Assembly: GCA_050187355.1 (NCBI GenBank) | Contig: JBFWXO010000012.1 | Location: forward strand, 1 to 64,000 | Origin: CADEFD01 sp050187355 | GTDB taxonomy: Bacteria > Acidobacteriota > Vicinamibacteria > Vicinamibacterales > UBA2999 | Direction: 5' to 3' | Length of the DNA: 64,000 nucleotides | In this document: positions 9,562 to 18,164 of the stretch, piece by piece | Layout: each line of letters begins with the position of its first letter | Numbering within the stretch: the first letter of the stretch is position 1 | The notes under the pieces: generated by a model | The model's input: the letters and a program-made list of their open reading frames with translations, nothing else | Told to the model about the DNA's origin: nothing | The model's database searches: none | Position numbers and translations under genes: made by a program

Positions 9562-10146
9562 ATGAGGCTCACGACACTGGCCGGCCTGCTGGCCATCGCG
9601 CTGTCCGCTTCGCCCCTGCACGCCCAGGACGTGCTGAAGACCGCCAACATCCAGCGCTACTACACGCCGGTCCGCCTCTTCCTGCAGGGCGCGGCCATCG
9701 TCATGCCGGAGGACAAGTACGGCTTCAAGCTCGATCCGGCGCAGATGACCTTCGGCCAGTGGATCAACCACGCGACCGAGCGCAACTACGTCGATTGCTC
9801 GACGCTCCGGGGCGAGCCCAACCCGCTGCCCAAGGCCAAGGTGGACATGCTCACGGCCAAGGCCGACATCGTGCGGCACCTCCAGGAGTCGTTCGCCTAC
9901 TGCGACGCCACCTTCGAGAAGATCGACGACAAGAAGATCCTCTCCTCCCCGGAGATGGTGATTGCCTTCCTGCACACCACCGTCCACAACAACGAGATCT
10001 ACGGCAACGTCGTCGGCTACATGCGCGCGAACCACATCGTGCCGCCCTCCACCGAGATGATCCAGGAGATGCAGAAGCAGAAGAAGACGCCGGCCGAGAT
10101 GATGAAGGAGATGATGGACAAGTACAACCGGAAGCCCGGGCACTGA
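9562..10146 (+). CDS. Exported DinB-like four-helix protein
   Basis: A 194-residue protein with a Sec signal peptide (LAGLLAIALSASPLHAQ) followed by a helical body. GQWINHATERNY near residue 70 and FLHTTVHNNEIYGN near residue 140 supply the three spaced histidines typical of the DinB/YfiT metal-binding fold. Exported DinB-family paralogues are numerous in Acidobacteriota; their function is generally unknown, perhaps a metal-dependent thiol transferase. A strong GGGAGG lies nine bases before the ATG. The C-terminal tail is Lys/Met-rich (MQKQKKTPAEMMKEMM). It stands alone, with a 129-base gap before the next gene. Confidence 0.75.
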   Translation: MRLTTLAGLLAIALSASPLHAQDVLKTANIQRYYTPVRLFLQGAAIVMPEDKYGFKLDPAQMTFGQWINHATERNYVDCSTLRGEPNPLPKAKVDMLTAKADIVRHLQESFAYCDATFEKIDDKKILSSPEMVIAFLHTTVHNNEIYGNVVGYMRANHIVPPSTEMIQEMQKQKKTPAEMMKEMMDKYNRKPGH

Positions 10147-10275
10147 CCGGCGTGGCGTTCCGGGACGGGCGGCGGCACGGCCCGCCGCCGGCGCCCGGCG
10201 GGAGGCGGGTCGCGCCGCGGACCCGCGGGTGGCTATGCTACGCTGGCCCGAACACGGGGACATCCGGAGGCGGTC

Positions 10276-11061
10276 ATGAGGCTCTGGCGTGAGGGCGGCG
10301 CACGCATCGTGATGCTCGGCCTCGTCTCGGCCGTCCTGGCGGCGGATGCCGCGGCCCAGACCGGCCCCCGCGGCGCCCCCCCGCCGGCGCCGCCGCCCAC
10401 CGACTTCATGCTCGGACGGCCGAAGGGGTTCATCGCCCTCGAGGGCGGCTTCCTCTTCGCCAACGCCGGCAGCGACCTCTACGAGTTCGTCACCACGCAG
10501 CTCACGCTCGACAAGCGGTCGTTCAATACGCCCGTCATCGGCGGCCGGCTGGGCTGGGCGGTCACGCCGTCGCTCGACGTGGCCGTCCTCTACGAGCGGG
10601 CGCAGTCCAGCACGCCGTCCGAATACCGGGATTTCGTGGACAACGACCTCCTGCCGATCGAGCAGACCACCGAGCGCAAGGAGGACCACGTCGGCCTCTC
10701 CATCCGCTGGTCGCTCGTGCCCGCGGGCCGGCGCATCAGCCGCTTCGCCTGGATCCCGCGCACGGTGACGCCCTACGTCGGCGGCGGCGCCGGCGCGGTG
10801 AGATACCAGTTCCGGCAGTACGGCAGCTTCGTGGACTTCCAGACGCAGCGCATCTTCGATTCCACCTTCGCCTCGGAAGGCTGGGCGCCGAGCGCGCACG
10901 CGCTGGCGGGCGTGGACGTGCGGGTGTACCGCCGACTCTACGTCGGCGCCGACGCGCGCTACACCTGGAGCCGGGCGACGCTCGGCGCGGACTTCGTCGA
11001 CTTCGAGCCGATCAGCCTCGCGGGCCTCCGCGTGGGCGGCAGCCTGAAGATGGTCTTCTGA
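10276..11061 (+). CDS. Outer-membrane beta-barrel protein, OmpW/OmpA-barrel size
   Basis: Predicted 261-residue outer-membrane protein. It has a Sec signal peptide ending AAAQ, then a Pro-rich stretch (APPPAPPPTDF). The rest alternates hydrophobic and polar residues as in an eight-strand barrel, with aromatic girdles (LYVGADARYTW) and glycine-rich turns (YVGGGAGAVRY). It ends in Phe, the usual signal for BAM insertion. GGAGG lies five bases before the ATG. The next gene starts nine bases after its stop, so the two are probably co-transcribed. No ligand is suggested by the sequence. Confidence 0.75.
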   Translation: MRLWREGGARIVMLGLVSAVLAADAAAQTGPRGAPPPAPPPTDFMLGRPKGFIALEGGFLFANAGSDLYEFVTTQLTLDKRSFNTPVIGGRLGWAVTPSLDVAVLYERAQSSTPSEYRDFVDNDLLPIEQTTERKEDHVGLSIRWSLVPAGRRISRFAWIPRTVTPYVGGGAGAVRYQFRQYGSFVDFQTQRIFDSTFASEGWAPSAHALAGVDVRVYRRLYVGADARYTWSRATLGADFVDFEPISLAGLRVGGSLKMVF

Positions 11062-11070
11062 GGGACTCTC

Positions 11071-12318
11071 ATGATCCTGCGACGCCTCGCCCCCGCCTGC
11101 GCCCTGGCGCTCACGCTCTCCCCCACGCCCGCCGGCGCGCAGACGCCCGCACCGGGCCCCGGCCTCGCCGACCAGCACTGGGCGCCGTTCCTGGGGTGCT
11201 GGCGCGCCGAGGGCGACCGCTCGGGCACGGGCGCGCGCCTGTGTGTCACGCCGTCGGGCGAGGGCGTGCGGATCACGACCGTCATCGCGAACCAGCAGGT
11301 GAGCCAGGAGACGCGCGTCGCGACGGGCGTCGAGCGGCCCGTCCGCGTGAACGCGTGCGATGGCACCGAGACCGCCCACTGGGCCCCGCGCTCGGTGCGG
11401 CTCTACCGCGCCGCACGGGTCAGGTGCGACGGGGGGCCGGTCCGGGCGCTCGACTCGGTCTCCTTCCTGCTGGACGACGACACCTGGGTGGACGTCGAGG
11501 CGGTGACGGAGGGCTCGGCCATCAACGTCCGGGCGAACCGGCTGGTGCGGGCCACGAACCAGCGCCTGCCCGACGGCACCTCGGCCGCACCCGCGAGCGC
11601 CGCGCCCGCGGTCACGGCGGCGCGCTGGACGGTCGACGACGTCATCGAGCTCGCGCACGAGCTCCCGACCGACGCCGTGCAGGCCGCGATCTCGGAGGGT
11701 CCGGTCAACTTCCGGCTGAACGCACGGGCGCTGGCGGCGATGGCGGACGCCGGCGTCGGCGAACGCGTGATCGACCTGATGGTGGGCCTCACCTATCCGT
11801 CGCGGTTCGTCGTGCAGCGCGCGGCCGCCGCGCCGTTGCCGGGCTTCGGCTCGGGCGCCTTCGGCTGGGATCCGTTCTTCGCGCCGCTCGTCGGCCCCGC
11901 CGCCCTCTACCAGTGCTACGCCCCGTACGGATGGGCCTCGTCGGCCTACTGGTCCGACTGCGCCGGCTACAACCGCGCGATGTTCACCGGCTATCCCGGC
12001 TACTACGCCGGCTATTGGGATCCCTACGGCCCGGCCTGGGTCCTCACCCAGCCGGGCGGCGGCGGCGGGACGCCGTTGCCGCAGGCGGCGGGCCGGGTCG
12101 TGAACGGCCGGGGCTATACCCAGGTGCGGCCGGTCGAGGCCCTGCCGCTGGCGGGGGGCGGCGGCTCGTCCGGGGCCACGTCCTCGGGCACGTCGTCCGG
12201 GTCGTCGGGCTCGAACTCCAGCGGCGTGAGTTCCGGCGGCTACTCCGGCGGCGGGACCTCGTCGGGCGGCGGCGACCGGGTGGCCGTGCCTCGACCGCCG
12301 CCCGGCGGCGGCCGCTGA
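11071..12318 (+). CDS. Secreted protein with Ser/Gly-rich C terminus, unknown function
   Basis: Exported protein of 415 residues with a signal peptide ending GAQT. The N-terminal ~150 residues look like a lipocalin-type or heme-binding-like beta domain (HWAPFLGCWRAEGD at the start). A short helical segment follows (VDDVIELAHELP). Next comes an aromatic Tyr/Gly/Trp-rich stretch (GYPGYYAGYWDPYG), and the last ~70 residues are a low-complexity Ser/Gly/Thr tract. I do not recognise a characterised family. GAGGG lies six bases before the ATG. Tight coupling to the preceding barrel gene suggests a joint role in the envelope. Confidence 0.65.
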   Translation: MILRRLAPACALALTLSPTPAGAQTPAPGPGLADQHWAPFLGCWRAEGDRSGTGARLCVTPSGEGVRITTVIANQQVSQETRVATGVERPVRVNACDGTETAHWAPRSVRLYRAARVRCDGGPVRALDSVSFLLDDDTWVDVEAVTEGSAINVRANRLVRATNQRLPDGTSAAPASAAPAVTAARWTVDDVIELAHELPTDAVQAAISEGPVNFRLNARALAAMADAGVGERVIDLMVGLTYPSRFVVQRAAAAPLPGFGSGAFGWDPFFAPLVGPAALYQCYAPYGWASSAYWSDCAGYNRAMFTGYPGYYAGYWDPYGPAWVLTQPGGGGGTPLPQAAGRVVNGRGYTQVRPVEALPLAGGGGSSGATSSGTSSGSSGSNSSGVSSGGYSGGGTSSGGGDRVAVPRPPPGGGR

Positions 12319-12324
12319 CACGCC

Positions 12325-12339
12325 CCGGCCAGCGGCCGG
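12325..12339. terminator. Short perfect hairpin between convergent genes
   Basis: CCGGCC-AGC-GGCCGG forms a six-pair stem with a three-base loop in the 22-base gap between two stop codons. A bidirectional terminator is the simplest reading. There is no T-run. Confidence 0.45.
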
Positions 12340-12340
12340 A

Positions 12341-13396
12341 TCAGCGGCTCACGAGCATGCCCGCGAGGGGCGGGTGCAGCGGGGGCGTCACCGCGTGCGG
12401 CGCCTGCCAGCGATCGGCCGTCGGCATCTCGGCGACCAGGCGCGGCGCCAGGTCGATGAAGGTCTCCACCAGGACGCCGTCCATCTTGCCGGACGCCGCG
12501 TCGGCGCGCAGCTCCTCGAACGCGCGCTCGAGCCCGAGCGACGCCCGGTACGGACGATTGGTCGTCATGGCGTCGAACGCGTCCACCACGCCGATGATCT
12601 GGGCCAGCAGCGCCACGTCGCGGCCCTTGAGCCCATCGGGATAGCCCGACCCGTCGAGGCGTTCGTGGTGCTGGCGGATGATCGGTCGGACGGGCGCCAG
12701 CGACCGGAGGCCCGAGCAGAGGCGCTCGCCGATCACGGTGTGCGACTTGACGATCTCGTACTCGTCCGGCGTCAGCCGTCCCTGCTTCAGCAGGATCGCG
12801 TCCGGAATGCCCACCTTGCCGACGTCGTGCAGCAGCCCGCCCTTGCGCAGCGCCCAGAGCTCGTCCGACGCCAGGCCCATGGCCCGGCCGAGCCCCACCG
12901 CGTAGGACGACAGGCGGTCGCAGTGGCCTTCCGTGTAGGCATCGCGCGCCTCCACGGTGAGGGCCAGGCTCACGATGACCGACTCGGCCGACTCGAGCTC
13001 GTCGGTGTAGCGCTTCAGGCGCGAGAGCGACCGGACGCGCGCCGTCAGCTCGGACGAGTCGAAGGGCTTGGTCAGGAAGTCGTCGGCGCCGGCCTCGATC
13101 CCGGCCAGCCGATGCTCACGTCCGACCAGGCCCGTGAGCAGCACCACCGGAATCAACCGCGTGACTTCGCTCTTCTTGAGGCGCCGGCAGATGTCGAACC
13201 CGCTGGCGCCCGGCAGCTCCACGTCGAGCAGCACGACGTCGGGCGCGAACTGGGCGATGGCGCCCTCCACCGCCTCGCTCTCGTGCACCACGTCGGCCAG
13301 GAAGCCTTCGGCCCTCAGCAGACGCTGGAGGGCGTCGGTGAAGGCGGGCGAGTCGTCGACGACCAGCACGCGTCGGGGCGTGGTGTCGCGGATCAC
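12341..13396 (-). CDS. Response regulator with HD-GYP c-di-GMP phosphodiesterase domain
   Basis: A 351-residue two-domain regulator. The receiver domain (about 9-125) has the acidic pair VVDDS, the phosphoacceptor Asp in VVLLDVELPG (D58) and the conserved Lys in LTKPF. The HD-GYP domain (about 140-330) carries LLHDVGKVGIPD, the HHERLDGSGYPDGL signature and VVDAFDAMT, so metal and substrate residues look intact. It should hydrolyse c-di-GMP under phosphorylation control. The GTG start at 13396 lies one base after the stop of the upstream diguanylate cyclase gene, so synthesis and breakdown enzymes are translationally coupled downstream of motAB. The cognate kinase may be the degenerate kinase two genes upstream or one elsewhere. 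Confidence 0.93.
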   Translation of the reverse strand: MIRDTTPRRVLVVDDSPAFTDALQRLLRAEGFLADVVHESEAVEGAIAQFAPDVVLLDVELPGASGFDICRRLKKSEVTRLIPVVLLTGLVGREHRLAGIEAGADDFLTKPFDSSELTARVRSLSRLKRYTDELESAESVIVSLALTVEARDAYTEGHCDRLSSYAVGLGRAMGLASDELWALRKGGLLHDVGKVGIPDAILLKQGRLTPDEYEIVKSHTVIGERLCSGLRSLAPVRPIIRQHHERLDGSGYPDGLKGRDVALLAQIIGVVDAFDAMTTNRPYRASLGLERAFEELRADAASGKMDGVLVETFIDLAPRLVAEMPTADRWQAPHAVTPPLHPPLAGMLVSR

Positions 13397-13397
13397 G

Positions 13398-14474
13398 TCA
13401 GTGCCCCCGCAGGTCGCGCAAGAGGCGGGCTTCCTTCACGACGACCCGGTTCTTGCCGTGCCGCTTCGCCGAGTACTGCGCGCCGTCGGCCCGTTCGTAG
13501 AGGGCGGCGGCCGTGTCGCCGGCCGAGTACTCGGAGATGCCGCAGCTCAGCGTGGGCACGTAGTCGGGGCGGCCGTTCTCGCCCGCCTTCCCGCAGGCGA
13601 TCCGGGCGAGGACGTTGCCCAGCCGCGATTCGGCCTGCCGCAGGGTGAGCCCCGTCGCGAGCACGGCGAACTCGTCGCCGCCCACGCGCGCCACCAGGTC
13701 GTCGGACCGGAACGACTCGGTGAGGCACCGCGCCACGTACTTCAGCACCTCGTCGCCGGCGGCGTGGCCGTGCGCGTCGTTGATCAGCTTGAAGTGGTCG
13801 ATGTCCAGGATGGCCAGGATGAACGACGGTCGCGACTGCCCCAGCCAGCGGTCCAGCGTCTGGTCGAACCCGCGGCGGTTCGCCACGCCGGTGAGCGGAT
13901 CGGTCGAGGCCTCGCCCTTCACCGCCGACAGATCGCGCTCGAGGGCGGCGACGCGCTGGGTGAGGCCGCGCGCGGTCTCTTCCCAGGCCTTGCGCCGCGA
14001 CGCGGCGACTTTCTTCAGCGTGAGCACCTCCGCCATCAGGCGGAGCTTGATCTGCCGAGGATCGGACAGCTTGCCGATGGCCTCGAAACGCTCGGTGGAC
14101 TGCGTGATGCTGGTGTGCATCGTGTCCATCTCGACGCCCATGGTGGCCATCACGTCGCGCAGGGCCTCGACGACGGCGAACGACTCCTCGAGCCGCTGCG
14201 CCCGGACCTGCTGGAGCTGGTCGATGAGCCCGCGCCCCTCGGCCAGGCACGTCCGGGCCAGTTCCTCCACTTCCGGCGACGGCCCGCTCACGGCGAGCAT
14301 CGCGCGGCACGCCTCGAAGTGGTTCCCGAGCTGCGACCAGCCCTCGTGCTCGTCCGAGGAGAGGAAGTCGCGGGCCCACGCCAGGATCTCGTCCAGCAGC
14401 CGCATCACCACGGCCAGGTCGTGGTCAGGGCCGAAGCGGCGGATATCGAGCGAGATGACGGCGTTGTTCGCCAT
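13398..14474 (-). CDS. Diguanylate cyclase (GGDEF) with N-terminal helical domain
   Basis: Protein of 358 residues. The first ~190 are helical with coiled-coil character (EALRDVMATMGVEMD; QRVAALERDLSAV) and no recognised sensory fold. The C-terminal GGDEF domain has DPLTGVANRRG, the metal Asp in LDIDHFKLIND and an intact GGDEF active site. RSDD, five residues before GGDEF, fits the RxxD product-inhibition site. It should make c-di-GMP. The ATG at 14474 is chosen because the upstream extension to 14624 runs through the gap and into the kinase gene. It lies between the pseudo-kinase and the HD-GYP regulator in what looks like one motAB-linked operon. Confidence 0.92.
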   Translation of the reverse strand: MANNAVISLDIRRFGPDHDLAVVMRLLDEILAWARDFLSSDEHEGWSQLGNHFEACRAMLAVSGPSPEVEELARTCLAEGRGLIDQLQQVRAQRLEESFAVVEALRDVMATMGVEMDTMHTSITQSTERFEAIGKLSDPRQIKLRLMAEVLTLKKVAASRRKAWEETARGLTQRVAALERDLSAVKGEASTDPLTGVANRRGFDQTLDRWLGQSRPSFILAILDIDHFKLINDAHGHAAGDEVLKYVARCLTESFRSDDLVARVGGDEFAVLATGLTLRQAESRLGNVLARIACGKAGENGRPDYVPTLSCGISEYSAGDTAAALYERADGAQYSAKRHGKNRVVVKEARLLRDLRGH

Positions 14475-14509
14475 GGATTCGTCTGCGGCAGGCGGCCGAG
14501 GATGACGCC

Positions 14510-16063
14510 TCAGGACGCTTCCAAGGGATGAATCGGCTCCCCGCCGTCGTGCTTGAGCCAGAGGTGTGCCAGCACCTCGGCGGCGGACTCCTCCTCCGAC
14601 GCCGAGGGCCCGCCGCCGTCGCACAGGCCCCGCACCGCGTCGATGACCCGCGCGGCGGCCAGGGGCCGCGTGATGGACGCGGCGTGCGGCCGGTGGGACA
14701 CGAGCGCCACGGCGCGGGCCGCCTCGTCCGACGTGGCCAGGATGCGCAGATCCGGGTGCGCCTCGAGCCAGGCGGCGCCAGCCTCCGGCGAGTCGCCGGC
14801 CACCCGGTCGGTCACGAGTACGGCATCCGGGTGCAGCGCCAGGTAGGTCTCCGCGTCGGCGATCGACTCGGCGGCGTCCACCTCATGGCCCTGGCCGCGC
14901 AGCACCGCCTGCAGGAGCCGCCGGTGGGTCGCGTCCTGCTCCACCACCATGACCGACCGGCCCGTGGGCCTCGGCGCCGAGGTGTCGCGGGGCTTGAGCA
15001 CCGTCATGCCGTCGGACGGCAGGAGCAGGCCCACGGTCGCGATCCGCACCCCGTCGGTGTCCACCACGATGCGCCCGCCGGCCCGCCTGAGCGCCTCCAG
15101 CGCGGTGACGCCGGCATCGTCCACGTCACGCCGCCTGGGCGGCGCCGGCGCGCCCGGGTTCGCCGTCTGGTAGCTCACCTCCACGCGGACGTAGCGTCCC
15201 GGGCGGGCCGCGACCGGCGCGCCTTCATGCCGCCGGCCGACCTCGACGTTCATCGTGCGGAAGGTCAGCGTGCCGCCGTGCGGCATCGTCTCGACCGCCT
15301 CGGCCGACAGCGCCGCGAGCGCATGGTGCACGACGGCGCGGTCGATGGCGACCGTCCACGGGTGGGGCGCCGGCTGCACCACGACGCCGAGCCGGTGTCC
15401 GAAGGTCCGGCGCAGGTCGTCCTGCACGGCGGCGAGGACGGCATCGATGTCCACCGCGCGGCCCGGCCGCTCCGGCGCCTGGCCGAGGGCGCGGACCCGC
15501 ACCGACACCTGCGCGGCACTGGCCACCGCGCGCCGGATCGCGTCGACGGCGGCCGCATCGCCCGGGATCGCGGCCAGGCACTCGGCGTGTCCGCCGATGA
15601 TGGCCAGCAGGTTGTTGAGCTCGTGCGACAACTGGCCGGCCTCGTCGCGCTGGACCGGACGGGCCGGCGCGCCGGCCGGCTGCGGCCAGGCGGAGAGGGG
15701 CTTGATCGAGACCCGGACGCCGGCGAGCGCCCGCGGTTCGGCGAAGGCGGCGACGAGGTCCACCATCGACGGCAGCGCCTTCCCGTCCACGCGGACGAAG
15801 TCCGCGTCCCAGCGCTCGAGCCGGCCCGTGACGGCGGCGGCCCCCAGCGCTTCGGCGAGGCGCTCGGCATCGCGGCAGAACAGGCTCAGGTGGACGCCCA
15901 GCGCCTGGGCCGGACTGGCGAGTCCGAACAGCTCCGCGGCCGCGGGGTCGCACTCGACGATGCAGCCATCGGGCGCCACGACGAGTTCTGGCACCGGCGC
16001 GAACGGCGCGGCGGGGGTGAGGGACGCGGGAGCGGTGGACGCAAACGTGTGCACGGCTGGCAT
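14510..16063 (-). CDS. Degenerate hybrid histidine-kinase-like protein (PAS, HisKA, pseudo-ATPase, pseudo-receiver)
   Basis: A 517-residue protein; the ATG at 16063 has GAGGTG three bases upstream. Domains in order are a PAS-like region (about 25-125), a dimerisation helix with a clear H-box (LSHELNNLLAIIGG), an ATPase-like region, and a receiver-like C-terminal domain. The ATPase region keeps the MPHGGTLTF framework but lacks N-box asparagines (HHALAALSAEAVE). It also has no D-x-G motif where one is expected (VEVSYQTANPG). The receiver has VVEQDA instead of the acidic pair and Arg (SITRPL) instead of the conserved Lys, though an Asp remains in VLVTDR. ATP binding is therefore doubtful. It may act as a scaffold or phosphotransfer partner for the motility or c-di-GMP genes beside it. 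Confidence 0.75.
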   Translation of the reverse strand: MPAVHTFASTAPASLTPAAPFAPVPELVVAPDGCIVECDPAAAELFGLASPAQALGVHLSLFCRDAERLAEALGAAAVTGRLERWDADFVRVDGKALPSMVDLVAAFAEPRALAGVRVSIKPLSAWPQPAGAPARPVQRDEAGQLSHELNNLLAIIGGHAECLAAIPGDAAAVDAIRRAVASAAQVSVRVRALGQAPERPGRAVDIDAVLAAVQDDLRRTFGHRLGVVVQPAPHPWTVAIDRAVVHHALAALSAEAVETMPHGGTLTFRTMNVEVGRRHEGAPVAARPGRYVRVEVSYQTANPGAPAPPRRRDVDDAGVTALEALRRAGGRIVVDTDGVRIATVGLLLPSDGMTVLKPRDTSAPRPTGRSVMVVEQDATHRRLLQAVLRGQGHEVDAAESIADAETYLALHPDAVLVTDRVAGDSPEAGAAWLEAHPDLRILATSDEAARAVALVSHRPHAASITRPLAAARVIDAVRGLCDGGGPSASEEESAAEVLAHLWLKHDGGEPIHPLEAS

Positions 16064-16147
16064 GGGCACCTCGTGGGAACTCCGGACCTGCGCGCCGGTG
16101 CGCGCCGTGGTCATCGACTTGCGGGTCGGTACAGGTTCCCCGATGAG

Positions 16148-16174
16148 CAATCGGCGCTCGCGGCGCGAGCTTGA
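16148..16174 (-). promoter_or_regulatory. Sigma28-like promoter (with embedded hairpin) upstream of the pseudo-kinase gene
   Basis: Minus-strand TCAA (16174-16171), 15-base spacer, GCCGATTG (16155-16148). Apart from its spacer it is identical to the element before motA and close to the FliA consensus TAAA-N15-GCCGATAA. The spacer itself is a perfect inverted repeat (GCTCGC-GCC-GCGAGC, 16156-16170) lying just after the motB stop. The element may therefore terminate the motAB message and restart transcription of the signalling genes. Confidence 0.6.
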
Positions 16175-16175
16175 A

Positions 16176-17060
16176 TCAGTGGCGGACGGCGGCGGACGGC
16201 GGCGCCGGCGGCGCGCTGGCGGCCGCAGCCGCGGGGGACGGCAGGGACGCGACACGGCCGGCCTCGGCGTCGTCGACGCCGGCGTGTGAATGGCTGCGCA
16301 CCACGATCGACACGCGGCGGTTGCGCGGGTCGAGCGGATCGGACGGGACGCGGAGCTGCGTGGCCGCGAACCCGCGGACCCCGCGCACCTGCCCGGGGAC
16401 GAGGCCCACGGCCTCCATCACGCGACGGGCGGCGTTGGCGCGATCGGCGGACAGCTCCCAGTTCGAGTACTGCCCCCCGGCCCCGAAGGGCCGCGCGTCG
16501 GTGTGGCCTTCGACGACCACGTCGTTGGTCATGGCACCGAGCTCGCGGCCGATGATCGTCAGGATGCGCACGCTGGCGCCCCGCAGCACGGCGCTGCCCG
16601 TGTCGAAGAAGCTCGATCCGTCCTTCTCGATGAGCTCGATGCGCAGGCCCTCGTCGGTCACCGTGAACTCGATCTGCTCGCGCAGCTCGGCCAGGTCGGG
16701 CACCTCCGACAGGCTCTCGCGAATGGCCGCGGCCGCCGCCTCCATCCGCTGCCGCTCGGCGGTCAGGGCCGCCGGGTCGGGCAGGGCGTTCACCTCCGCG
16801 GCCCGCCCCTCGTCGACGCCCTGCATGCCGCCGTTGAACATCCCGATCGACCGCTCGTATTCGAACACGCCGGGATCGCGGAAGTATCCCGCCACCGACT
16901 TCTTCACGTCCGGGCTGGACGACACCAGCCACATCACGAGGAAGAAGGCCATCATCGCGGTCACGAAGTCGGCGTAGGCCACCTTCCAGGCGCCCCCGTG
17001 GTGGCCGCCGTGGCCGCCGCCCCTCTTCTTGATGATGATGACCGGCTGCGTCGGCTTCAT
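16176..17060 (-). CDS. motB: Flagellar motor protein MotB (stator B subunit)
   Basis: Stator subunit of 294 residues that anchors the ion channel to peptidoglycan. A His/Gly-rich cytoplasmic N terminus (GGGHGGHHGG) precedes the single transmembrane helix, which begins KVAYADFVTAMMAFF; D31 is the expected ion-binding Asp. The C-terminal OmpA-like domain has FDTGSAVL, VEGHTDARP, NWELSADRA and NRRVSIVV. An Ala/Pro-rich tail of about 30 residues follows. It starts eight bases after motA, as in classical motAB operons, and is driven by the sigma28-like promoter upstream of motA. Confidence 0.96.
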   Translation of the reverse strand: MKPTQPVIIIKKRGGGHGGHHGGAWKVAYADFVTAMMAFFLVMWLVSSSPDVKKSVAGYFRDPGVFEYERSIGMFNGGMQGVDEGRAAEVNALPDPAALTAERQRMEAAAAAIRESLSEVPDLAELREQIEFTVTDEGLRIELIEKDGSSFFDTGSAVLRGASVRILTIIGRELGAMTNDVVVEGHTDARPFGAGGQYSNWELSADRANAARRVMEAVGLVPGQVRGVRGFAATQLRVPSDPLDPRNRRVSIVVRSHSHAGVDDAEAGRVASLPSPAAAAASAPPAPPSAAVRH

Positions 17061-17068
17061 GACGTCCC

Positions 17069-17944
17069 CTAGGCCGCGGCCGCCGCTTCAGGCTTGCCGG
17101 CCGCCTTGCACAGCTTCTCGGTCTCCTCGAAGCCCGGCCGCACCTGGTGCGGCAGGACCCGGCGGGCGAACTCGATGGCGATGGCCGGCGGCAGCCCCTT
17201 GAAGGTGGCCAGCACGCCCGCCTTGATGCACTTCTCGTAGTTGCCGTCGTCGTCCACGCGCGCGTCGAGCTGCGAGGCCAGCGGCCCGAAGAAGCCGTAG
17301 GAGAGCAGGATGCCCAGGAAGGTGCCGACGAGCGCGGCGCCCACCTTCTCGCCGATCTCCGACGGCGGGCCGTCGATGGCCTGCATGGTGATGACCACGC
17401 CCAGCACGGCGGCCACGATGCCCAGGCCCGGGAACGAGTCGGCCACCTTCGCCAGCGCCGCCGCGGGCGCCTTGGCCTCGTGGTGGTGGACCTCCAGGTC
17501 CTCGTCCATGAGGGCCTCGAGGTCGTGCGGCGCCATGCCGCCGACGATGATGACCTTGATCGAGTCCGACAGGAAGTCGAGCGACTCGTGGCGGGCGAGG
17601 AACTTCGGGTACTTGGAGAGGATGGTGCTCTCCTTCGGGTTCTCGAAGTGTCCTTCGAGCGCCATGATGCCCGTCTGCTGCGCGAGCCGGAACAGCTGGT
17701 ACTGCATGGCGAGCAGGTCGGCGTAGTCGGACTTGGCCAGGCCGGGCGACAGGATGCCCGTCAGCTGCTTCACCAGCTTCTGGATGACCGGCATCGGCGT
17801 GGCGATGAGCATGCTGGCCAGCGCCGCGCCGCCGATGACGACGAACTCGGCCGGCTGGTTCAGGAGCGCGAGCTTGCCGTGCTCCATCAGATAGCCGCCG
17901 ATGACGGCGGCGATGACGCCGACGAAGCCGACTATGACCAGCAT
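17069..17944 (-). CDS. motA: Flagellar motor protein MotA (stator A subunit)
   Basis: Four-helix stator subunit of 291 residues. N-terminal helices (LVIVGFVGVIAAVIGGYLME; EFVVIGGAALASMLIA) are followed by the cytoplasmic domain, which contains the charged rotor-contact region (KYPKFLARHESLDFLSD). A second helix pair follows, with PGLGIVAAVLGVVITM and VGAALVGTFLGILLSYGFFGPLA. A His cluster (EVHHHEAKAP) precedes the third helix. Length and hydropathy are typical. It is the first gene of the motA-motB unit. The 5' region of about 120 bases holds a sigma28-like promoter, consistent with a late flagellar gene. Confidence 0.97.
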   Translation of the reverse strand: MLVIVGFVGVIAAVIGGYLMEHGKLALLNQPAEFVVIGGAALASMLIATPMPVIQKLVKQLTGILSPGLAKSDYADLLAMQYQLFRLAQQTGIMALEGHFENPKESTILSKYPKFLARHESLDFLSDSIKVIIVGGMAPHDLEALMDEDLEVHHHEAKAPAAALAKVADSFPGLGIVAAVLGVVITMQAIDGPPSEIGEKVGAALVGTFLGILLSYGFFGPLASQLDARVDDDGNYEKCIKAGVLATFKGLPPAIAIEFARRVLPHQVRPGFEETEKLCKAAGKPEAAAAA

Positions 17945-18070
17945 GGCGGGTGCGTGGGAACCGGCGCGGCCGCGGGCCGCGCGACGTGATGGGTGGACGC
18001 CGGGCCGCGCCAGCGGGCGGCCAACGTCGGACGAGTGCGTTCGCGCCGTCGAATCATGAGGCTACGGGGG

Positions 18071-18097
18071 CAATCGGCGGGCCTCCGGAATCCTTGA
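18071..18097 (-). promoter_or_regulatory. Sigma28-like promoter of motAB
   Basis: Minus-strand TCAA (18097-18094), 15-base spacer, GCCGATTG (18078-18071). It matches the FliA-type -35/-10 arrangement with correct spacing and shares both hexamer-like boxes with the element at 16148-16174. The predicted leader before motA is about 120 bases. Confidence 0.65.
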
Positions 18098-18148
18098 AGC
18101 CCAGAAACATGCGCGAAAACCGGGGCGGAAGGCCTCGCCGGTGACGGC

Positions 18149-18164
18149 TGGCGCGACACTCGCG
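18149..18164 (+). promoter_or_regulatory. Weak sigma54-like element upstream of the glycan operon
   Basis: TGGCGCG-N4-TCGCG keeps the GG-N10-GC core of a -24/-12 promoter with mismatches at three other positions. GG-N10-GC is frequent by chance at this GC content, so this is only a candidate. Confidence 0.25.

Noticed and set aside
12160..12290. Ser/Gly-rich tract at the end of the secreted protein as a DNA repeat array
   Set aside because: The codons vary and no fixed DNA unit repeats, so it is protein low complexity rather than a tandem repeat.
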